Shown here in pieces: positions 56,455 to 64,000 of a stretch of 64,000 nucleotides of DNA. The notes below the pieces were generated by a model that saw only the letters and a program-made list of their open reading frames with translations, had not been told where the DNA came from and did no database searches. Source of the stretch: Hirsutella rhossiliensis. Taxonomy: Eukaryota > Ascomycota > Sordariomycetes > Hypocreales > Ophiocordycipitaceae. The position numbers and the translations under genes are program-made. The DNA lies in contig NW_025408678.1 in assembly GCF_020360975.1 (NCBI RefSeq), positions 620,001-684,000 on the forward strand, read 5' to 3'. The first letter of the stretch is position 1; every line of letters begins with the position of its first letter.

Positions 56455-56661
56455 CACACCCTATTAAGGATCGCGGCTCCGCCGGGATTCCTAGATATAA
56501 GCCTACGACGTAGGAGTCGAACACTAAGCACCGCGCCTATTACCTAGGGAAATCTAAGAGAGAGAGGGGTACACGGCTATCTATAGGTATTACCCCGCAA
56601 CGCGTAGTTACCGGAAGTTATAAGGGGTAGTTTGCTACCCCCTCCCGGGCTTATAACTATC
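56455..56661 (-). mobile_element. tRNA-derived SINE-like unit a
   Basis: Minus-strand unit. Its B-box-like sequence reads GTGTTCGACTCC (56,513-56,524 on the plus strand as GGAGTCGAACAC). The 5' head (TGATAGTTATAAGCCC, about 56,645-56,661) matches the heads of the units at 33,044 and 56,964, followed by a hairpin GGGGGTAGCAAACTACCCC. The body differs from unit b, so it may be a second subfamily sharing the head. Confidence 0.55.
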
Positions 56662-56964
56662 ACGAAAAAGATATAGCCGCCTATTAAATATAAGCGACAG
56701 CGTTAATTAACGTATATAGTATACGTAATATACCCTTTTAGGGATACTAGGTTAATTCTTCCCGGGACACCTAGATATACTAGACTATAGAGGGAATTTT
56801 TATATAGGCAGGCCCTATACTAAAACCGCGCTTAATTACGCTAGCGGGACTCGAACTATAGGCCTTTAGGTAATATACGCTAGGCTAGCTAAAAGAAGTA
56901 CGTACGTAGTTACTAGGAAGTTCCCGGAGGGGTAACCCCTCCGCCTAGGCTTATAACTATCGCG
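56662..56964 (-). mobile_element. tRNA-derived SINE-like unit b (inverted copy of 33,044-33,341)
   Basis: The reverse complement matches the unit in G3 along its whole length. The B box (AGTTCGAGTCCC, 56,846-56,857 in reverse) is intact and an A-box-like TAGCCTAGCGTA lies at 56,876-56,887 in reverse. The head contains a hairpin GGAGGGGTTACCCCTCC. Its 3' end abuts the head of unit a, so units a and b are head-to-tail on the minus strand. Confidence 0.7.
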
Positions 56965-57053
56965 AAGACTATTACGCTACGTAGGCAAAAGTAAAACGCG
57001 CGCTCTAATAGGTGCGCTATAATTAATATATATAACTAATAACTACGTTTTCT
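56965..57053. repeat. 89-bp direct repeat, copy B
   Basis: Second copy, 601 bp downstream of copy A. Differences from A (TAAAACGCG for TAGAACGCG, CTACG for CCGCG) are transitions of RIP type. Confidence 0.85.
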
Positions 57054-57774
57054 AATAATTATAAGTAGTAGTTTAATTAAATATAATAAATTATAAGAGG
57101 TACTAAGACCGAACCTACTTAACTACCTAGATAGCTATAAGGGAATATATATTATAGTACGATTAGTTAGGTAGTAAAGATAGCTAGAGGTACTACGCTA
57201 TATATATTATATTCTCCTTATCGTAAGACTAAAGCTTATAAGAAAAGGGATTTCTTCTCTTTTATTAAAATAGTAAGTAGTCTATAATATATAAGTAAGG
57301 TAGGCACGATTCCCTACTAATACCCTACTAATATATTAGTACCATATACCTAAGTGCTTTATTAGCCTATACCTCTTAATAGCGCTCTTATAATTATCTC
57401 CCCTCCTATATAAACGTCTTAGCTATATCTTTAATATATATTACTTTCGCTATACTATATATATTTAGTTAGATAAAGAGGTAGTTTTAGTTATATATTA
57501 TACGTATACGCTTATATAAGTATATATTAGTCTACGCTCTATAACGTTAATAGTTATTATACTAGCGGTTACTACTAAGTAACTATTATAGTATTACTTA
57601 TATATTAGCCGCGTAACTATAATATAAAGAGCGTATATATATATCTCTTACTTTTTCTATTTTCTTTTCTTTTTTAACTCTTTTACTTATAATTACTATA
57701 AAGTTTTACGCTTTTCTTTTATTAATCCCTTATACCTTTTTATATTACTTTTTATTAACGATTTATTAATAATA
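57054..57774. other. RIPed non-coding segment, possible LTR of the downstream gypsy element
   Basis: No open frame. CTCCCCTCCTATAT at about 57,397-57,411 is a minus-strand polypurine tract candidate like that of G1, so 57,054-57,395 could be a 3' LTR. The second LTR is not in the window, so this stays untested. Pyrimidine-rich tracts (about 57,640-57,690) precede the next ORF. Confidence 0.35.
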
Positions 57775-59337
57775 ATACCTTTTACGCTAAAGAAGATAAA
57801 GAACTATAATACCGATTTCCTACGCTATATATAAAAGTAAGTAGTAGTAGGTTTACCCTTAAAGCGTAAGCGATTAGCCTAAAAGTCTTATAGCGATACT
57901 AGTTCCCCTTTAGTAAAGAAAGCTAAGAAAGGTATAAAGGAATCTTAGTCTTAAGAGACTTCTAGTCTAAGACCTAATATTAGTAAGGGTCGTGCCCTTA
58001 TTACCCCGCTAAATACCTTAACTCCGATTATTAATAAGCTTACCTCTATAAGCTAGGAAACTTATAAGTCTATTACCCCTATTAGCGATACTAATACTAG
58101 CGAGGAGATTATACTTAGGCGCTCTTAGGTAAGTACCGATAACCTAGCTACTCTATCTTAATAAGGCGGCTCTAGCTAATAAGAGATTATCGCCTAGGCC
58201 GCTCCTTAAAATAAGTAAGCTAATATTAATAATAAGGCTTAGCTAAATAAGAGCTAAGACTATTTTAATACTTAGCTAAATAAGGGCTAAGATAATAATA
58301 ATAGTAATAATAAAGATAGCTATAATCCGACTCTTCCTATTAATAAACCTAAGAACGGCGGCGCTAGAGACGAGGGTACTTAGGCGGCGGTATAAAGCGG
58401 TCGCGCTCTTATAAAGTAGTATACTTAATCTAAGGCTAAAGCCTACTTAGTTAAGGCCTAGGGGGTTATCCCTTATAAGCTCTAGTATATATATTATTTT
58501 AAGATAGTCGTTAAGGAGTATAGTATAACTAAGCTTAAGCTTATTAAGGTACTCTTAATTAGCTATATTTTCTTAGGGGTTTCCTTAATACGCTATAAGT
58601 AGTACTATAGATATACCGCGACCTATAACTAAGTAAGTCTTCCTTTAACTTTAAATATTATAATTAATAAGCTAATCCTTCTTAAGGCCGCTACTCTTAT
58701 ATTTAGTAACTAGGCTAATATAGTCGCTATTATTAAGTACCTATATAAGCTTAATAAGCTAAAGACTAGTAATAAGGATATTAAGGATAATAGCTTAGAT
58801 ATAGGTATACTTATTTTCGAGGAGGCTAATTAGCGCTATCTCGCTATTATAGTATAGTATTTAGCTAAGGCTTTTAACGCCGCTAAGATAGTATATTATA
58901 AGTCCTTTAGGACTATAGGTATATAGAAGTCTACTATTATAAGTTTTATCTAACCTTTTTATTAGCGACCGCTTAATAATATACTAGGTTAAGTATACTA
59001 ACTACTATATATTAATTAATAAGCGCTATAAGCTTATTATTTACCTTAACCCTACGCCCTTATTTAATATCGCTTATATAAGCCTAGAGTACTAAGCCTA
59101 GGAACCTTAGTTAAAACTCTACTTTATTAATAGCGATATAGGCTATACTTTATAGTAATACGCCTTACTATTTACTAAGGCTAAGGTAAGTACTATACTA
59201 ATAAAGATAGGTCTTAACGTAGAGGATAAGGAAGGAGTAAAGGATAGGGTAGTTCTAGTATCTTTAGAGGTATTTAATATAGTAAAGGGGGCGCCTTAGT
59301 TAGTTCCCGCTATACTAGTAAAAAAGAGGGGTAGTTA
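57775..59337 (+). pseudogene. Unknown plus-strand ORF, about 500 codons, RIPed
   Basis: Reads from about 57,775 (ATA, possibly ATG) with stops only at TAA/TAG. N-terminal part is basic with nuclear-localisation-like runs (PLKRKRLA, VKKAKKGIKES), then a Ser/Thr/Gln region, an Asn-rich run (QDNNNSNNKDSYN, about 58,280-58,320), and a globular-looking half (LYKLNKLKTSNKDIKDNSLD, about 58,740-58,800). Around 59,000 the best frame shifts, then reads VEDKEGVKDRVVLVSLEVFN and ILVKKRGS to 59,337. No domain is recognised. It faces the gypsy pol to its right. It could be gag of another element or an accessory gene of unusual orientation. The in-register minus frame is partly open too, but its composition is much less protein-like. 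Confidence 0.45.
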
Positions 59338-59559
59338 AAAGTAATAGATAGGTTTTATCTTTCTTTTATTTAGTTATAACTATCCTTCTTTTCTTTATTA
59401 TTAGGGTCTTAATAAAGTTATAGTTTAGTTTTATTTTCCTTAATAATATTAAATAGGTAATATAAATAGTTTTTCCTTATTCTCTTATTTTACTATTTTA
59501 TATATAGTTATAGGATATTTAAGCGTGCCGATATATTAATAAGTTAGTAGCGATTTAGT

Positions 59560-62335
59560 AGGGATTCGTTATTAAATTAATAGCGTCTCTTTATACTAAG
59601 AAGTTTCCCTACCTTACTTAGTCTTATACTTCTTTTTCCTAGTTAAGTAAGTAGTATATTCTTTAATAAAGTCTTAGCTATTCGCTATATCTTTAGTATC
59701 GACCTATTAGTTATACTTAGCTAGCTATCCTTTTTATTTAATAAGGAAAAAGGTATCGCTCTTAGATCTCTTTTAGTCTTTAATCTCTTAGACTTCTTAT
59801 TTACCTTTATTATCCTTTAAGTTTAGTATTAATAGGGTTTCGCTATCTTTATAAGTACCTTTTCGCTCCTTTTATAGCTTTAAGAGACTAATATAGAAAA
59901 CGTTATAAAGGTATAAGTACTTCTTAGGGAGTAAAAGATAATATATTTACTTTTTAATAGCTTATAGGACCTAAAACGGTTTAATATACTTAGGTAAGAG
60001 TTTTCTTTTTTTATCCTTAAAGTATAAGTTCTTTATTAATAGTATTATAAGGTCTCTTACTTTTAGTATAAGTAGTTAATACCTTAAATTATAGTATTTC
60101 GCTTATAATTTAATAGCTTTTCCTTAGTATTCCTTAAGCCTCTTTTATAGCTCTTATAGCCTAGTAACTCTTACTCTTACTTTAGGTACCCCCCTCTAAA
60201 TAATATTATCTTTAGTATTAATATAGAAGTTTAGTTAATAACCTATTAATACTTTATTAAGTAATAACCTAGTTATCGCGTTCTTTATATTATTATATAT
60301 AAATTAAGTAATATATAGGAGTAATACTTAGTTAGTTTATTTTAAGTTAGTAAAGTATCTTAAGTAGTACTATATAGCTTAGTTTATTTATTTTATTTAC
60401 CTATTAGTTTATAGGTAAAATACTATTAATAGCCTATATTTTACTTATAAGATAAAATAGAGATCTAACTAAAACGTACTTATAAATAAGGACCCTCTAT
60501 TTAAGATAATGCCTTTTAGAGGTCTATATACTAATTTAACTTAGTAATAGAATAATTTTACTAGCTCTAAAGCTATTATTATCTTAAAGATAAGAAAGAA
60601 AAGGCAATACTTAGTATATTAGTCTATAATTACTAAGATTATATTAACGTCTTATCTATTATACTATACTTTTAGTAGACCTTTAATAAAGTCTATTAAT
60701 AATTCTTCTTATAGTTATATAGGATATAATAATAATTATATAGTACTATAAAGGCGATGCCTCTTAAATACTATACCTTAATATACTAAGTATAACTAAA
60801 CGTATTTATTTATATCTTTTATTATTCTATCTTAATAGAAGTTCCTTACTAATAGTTCGCTAGTATATTAAGAGCTAAAGTATCTTACTAATAAATTGTT
60901 ATAAAAGAGCTATATTAGCTTTTACTTTAAGGCTGCCTTTAAAGGTATTATAATACGACCCTTTTATAGTAGTAGTTTATTTAAGTATATTAACTAAAAA
61001 CCCTTCCCTTTTAAAAAGTCTTTAGTCTCCTTTAGCCTACTAATCGCTATATTAACCGACTAGGTATATTTTAGTAACTCTAGTAACGGTTCTAAAACTT
61101 CTACTATATAAACCTTTATATAGTAAGACGCTTCTTTAGCGGTCTTTCTTAAGAGTAACTATTTATAACTAGCTCTCTCTTTAGCTTAATCGGCTAATCG
61201 TTTAAATCTTATACCTAAATTATTATAGTTTTACTATAAATAAGCTTATATATTTTCCTTATATAAAGGCACTTTACTATACTTATATTAACTTAAGGTT
61301 AAGTATCTCTTTACTTATAAAAACGCATTATTATTTCTTTATATAGGAATAGTATTAATAGTAGCTAGCTTTACTTATAGCTCTAGTAATAGTTTTATAA
61401 ATAAGGGCTTCTTACCTTTATATCTAAGCATTCTTAATAACGCGTTTACTAGGTTTAATTTACCTATATAATACTTAATTATAAAGTTAAATAGTACTAA
61501 ATATATATACTATCTTACTTACTTCTTATTTAAGGAGGTCTAGTATATAAACGTTTAAAGGTTATAGTAGTCCGATAATACGTTTACTTTATACGCTGCC
61601 CCTTTAATATAATATCGTTAGTATTTAAATAACTTAATAATAGCGAATAGTTCTTAGTATAGAATACTATAATTAAGTTTAGCTTTAGTAAACTTCCTTA
61701 ACTAAAATACGATCGGATAGTAACGCCCTTTATTATTAAGTTAAGAGATAATTCTTACTATTATAAATTATAATATATCTATTTTAATATAAATATATCT
61801 TTCTAGATTATAATATTAAAGGAGTAAGGCTCCTTAAAAAGTATCTTTAAGAGCTTAAAACGCGATCTATTTAGTAAGGTTTAGCTCTATACTCCTTAGC
61901 TTCTTCTTATTCTTACTCCCCTTTAGTAATATAGTTAAGGGCGCTATAACTCTAAAATACCTATATATAAATTATTAGTAAAAATTATAGTACTTAAGGA
62001 AAACTTAAATATTATAGTAGGTTATAAGTTTAAGCTATTAAGCTATTATCTTTACCTATTAAAGGTTTATTAATACCTTATTAATAAATAAAATAAACCT
62101 AAGGAACTTAACTAACTATTAATAAAAGATATACTTCGATAGTTTTATATAGAGCTTTATAGCCCTTAGCTTTTCTATTACTTATCCTAAGTATTTAGTA
62201 TATTCTTCTTATATCTTAGAGTATATAAGGATATTATTAAGGTAAACTATATAGATTATATCTATAAGCCCTTTAAGCGCTTAATAAATATAGCTCTAAA
62301 ACGTAGTTTAATAGGGATAAGGGTATATACCTAAA
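59560..62335 (-). pseudogene. Ty3/gypsy pol relic (element G4): reverse transcriptase to integrase
   Basis: Minus-strand pol. Reverse transcriptase is clearest at about 62,215-62,330: TTFQSYIYQALKGLIDIIYI then VYLNNILIYS, the Y-L-D-D-I-L-I-Y-S box with both Asp read as Asn. RNase H lies around 61,560-61,800 and integrase further left, ending in a basic region near 59,640-59,900. The N-terminal part of the reverse transcriptase and gag are missing: the frame is lost near 62,335, where a different, less mutated sequence starts. Confidence 0.7.
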
Positions 62336-62520
62336 GCACGCGTAGCACGTAGCTAAGGATTAGCAGAGTAATTAACTACGTAATTATCTAATTATCGGTC
62401 CTATATATAGCTCTAAGGGCCTTAGGCTATAGATATAAGTCTTAGAGATTTCTTTACTCTATACCTCTTTGTCTCTACTAGAGTCGCGTAACTAGCGGCC
62501 TTTACTTTAAAGGGGAAAAA
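62335..62520. other. Short less-RIPed insert, possible solo LTR or element end
   Basis: CA and TG reappear here (AAGCACGCGTAGCACGTAGC, GATTAGCAGAGTAATT, CCTCTTTGTCTCTACTAGAG). The base pattern and TATATA followed by CT-rich sequence resemble an LTR. It truncates the G4 reverse transcriptase. No second copy was found in the window. Confidence 0.3.
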
Positions 62521-64000
62521 TAAAAATTTTAAATTAACTATAATTAAGGAAGATACCTAATTAGATAATTAAGGTCTTTATAAAGCCTTTAAGTATACTT
62601 TAAAGTAGGTAAGAAAGGGGGGGGGGGCGCTAGGGGTCTTATCCCTTTAACGGGCTAATATCTATAAGGGTGCGATCTTACTTATTAAACTCCTCCTTAG
62701 CGACTTTCCGACCTAAGATACTAATAGAAAGGGCGCGATAATAATAGGTAAGGCTCTCTTCCTAAGCACGTAAGTAAGTAAATAAACTATTAACGGAACT
62801 TTTCTCCTTTACTATAATCCCTTCCCTTTACGTTATTTATTCCTCCCTTTACCTATAAGCTACTTATTTAGCTCTTTCTTATCTTTGCTCGCGTACTTCC
62901 TTCTTTAGATAATTATCTACTACCCCTTATATACGCTCCTAAGTATTCGCGCTTATTATTTCTAAGGGCGTTAGGGAAATAAAGTAGTTAGTATCTTTAC
63001 TAGTCTATAGCTTTAAGTATAGCTATATTAAATAAGCTATAGAGTCTCGTAGACTAGTCGTTATCGCGTTACTAGTAGTCCTACGTAAATATATAGAATT
63101 ATAGTCGTTAATATCCTAGTAGTAGTTCTAATATATTCCTAGGTTTTTAACTCTTTTAACCTAAGAGGGTTTAAAGCCCGGTATAAACCTTATAGGGACT
63201 ATAGCTAGAGAGGCTATTACTATACTTCGTTTCTAAGGAGTAACGGGGCGCGCCGTAGGCGTTACTAGAGTCTTTAGCCTTAGGGTAATTAACCGAGCGC
63301 CTAGTAATTTCGGAGTCCTAGGGCGAGTTAGTAGCCGCGCTATCTGCCTTTCTTCCCTACTAGCTTTTTATCGGGCTATCGGCGGGGGTGCGGTTATAAG
63401 TCTTTCGCTCCTCTATATATTTAAAGGGATCGTTAGTAGCGGGCGAGGAGTAGGCCTAATTAGCTATATATCTAAGGGGGAAAATAAAGGCATCGTTTCT
63501 ATATAAATAAGGGGACTAGTAGGGGCGCTTAGCTCTCTCCTTTATAGATTCTAAGGTAGGGAGCCTATCTTAAGGTTACTTAGGGAAAGGCTACTTAGTT
63601 TAGATAAGGAGCTTAATTTAGTTAACGCTTAAGGTAACGAAGGTCTAGGCTTATTCTCGATCCCCGTTAGCGCGATTAAATAGTTAGGGGTCTTTTTAAG
63701 GAGGAGTCTCGTAAAGAAACCGCGTATAGCTTAAGCGATCGGGTTAGGTTACTCTATAAGGGTAGCTAGCGTAGTTAGCTCTTTTCTCGCTCTCTTTACT
63801 ATATAAGCTAGTTCTACGTCTCTTTAGAGCGGTGGTTTCTATCCGCTAGGCCTATCTTAGAGGTTAACTACCTCTAGGACCTCTTAGAGGTCTTATTTTT
63901 CTTAATCTCCTAGAATAATATAGTTATATCGGTAAATCCGTTTATACCTAGGAATCCTTATAGGAAAGACTCCGCTAAAAGTTATTAAACCCTAATTAGA
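62520..64000. other. RIPed DNA, unassigned
   Basis: Includes a G11 run (62,617-62,627) and GC-richer patches around 63,230-63,500 and 63,700-63,850. Partly open frames occur on both strands (for example LGVFLRRSLVKKPRIAQAIG on plus near 63,690-63,745) without a recognisable motif. It may be the start of another moderately RIPed element continuing past the window. Confidence 0.4.

Larger units (their letters stand above)
54790..64000. other. RIP-mutated tract 2
   Basis: CpA/TpG loss starts gradually inside the 54,672 gene and becomes extreme after about 55,000. It continues to the end of the window with small less-affected patches (56,455-56,964 and 62,335-62,480). Confidence 0.9.

Noticed and set aside
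56455..56964. Functional tRNA genes
   Set aside because: A- and B-box-like sequences are present, but no complete cloverleaf with acceptor stem can be drawn, and the units are 200-300 bp and repeated elsewhere. SINE-like elements fit better.
2281..64000. CRISPR arrays, bacterial operons or riboswitches
   Set aside because: No regularly spaced short repeats or ribosome-binding-site/operon layout. Repetitiveness is from RIPed transposons, and the content is fungal.

Overview
The window reads as a filamentous ascomycete (Pezizomycotina) chromosome segment made almost entirely of dead transposable elements. Two long tracts (about 2,281-51,480 and 54,790-64,000) have almost no CpA or TpG and a large excess of TpA on both strands. 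This is the footprint of repeat-induced point mutation (RIP), the fungal pre-meiotic defence that mutates duplicated DNA. RIP turns CAA/CAG/TGG codons into TAA/TAG, so coding sequence survives only as frames broken by TAA and TAG. All identifications in the RIP tracts come from reading such frames by eye; no search or calculation was run.

Layout. 1-2,280 is non-RIPed: a frameshifted Ty1/copia pol end and a candidate LTR. 2,281-6,130 holds gag/protease-like relics. 6,131-13,974 is a complete nested Ty3/gypsy element (minus strand, two 450-bp LTRs, 5-bp target-site duplication ACTTA). 14,337-19,326 is a second copy of the same family, inverted and truncated. 19,327-25,640 is a complete, milder-RIPed Ty1/copia element. 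25,640-41,060 is a minus-strand gypsy element split by another gypsy element (28,328-39,231). The inner one is about 10.9 kb, carries an extra open reading region of about 600 codons after its integrase and chromodomain, and contains tRNA-derived SINE-like units. 41,425-43,610 holds a plus-strand gag-like ORF. 43,650-48,700 is a minus-strand LINE with zinc knuckles, endonuclease, reverse transcriptase and a C-terminal domain. 48,780-51,880 is a pogo-type transposon with a complete 1,853-bp Fot1-like element inserted in it.

51,716-54,790 is a non-RIPed island. It holds the only intact long gene (51,893-52,618, minus, 241 aa, unrecognised), a decayed gypsy RNase H-integrase fragment, a 57-aa CxxC/CxxC ORF, and the 5' end of an unknown 543-codon gene (54,672-56,303) that starts clean and becomes RIPed downstream. 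After it come two tandem SINE-like units between 89-bp direct repeats, a plus-strand ORF of unknown family, another minus-strand gypsy pol, and an unassigned end.

Nothing here forms an operating pathway. The window records successive insertions and their inactivation. The points most worth follow-up are the extra ORF in the 10.9-kb gypsy element, the SINE-like tandem units, the unknown gene at 54,672, and the Copia element whose two flanks do not belong together.
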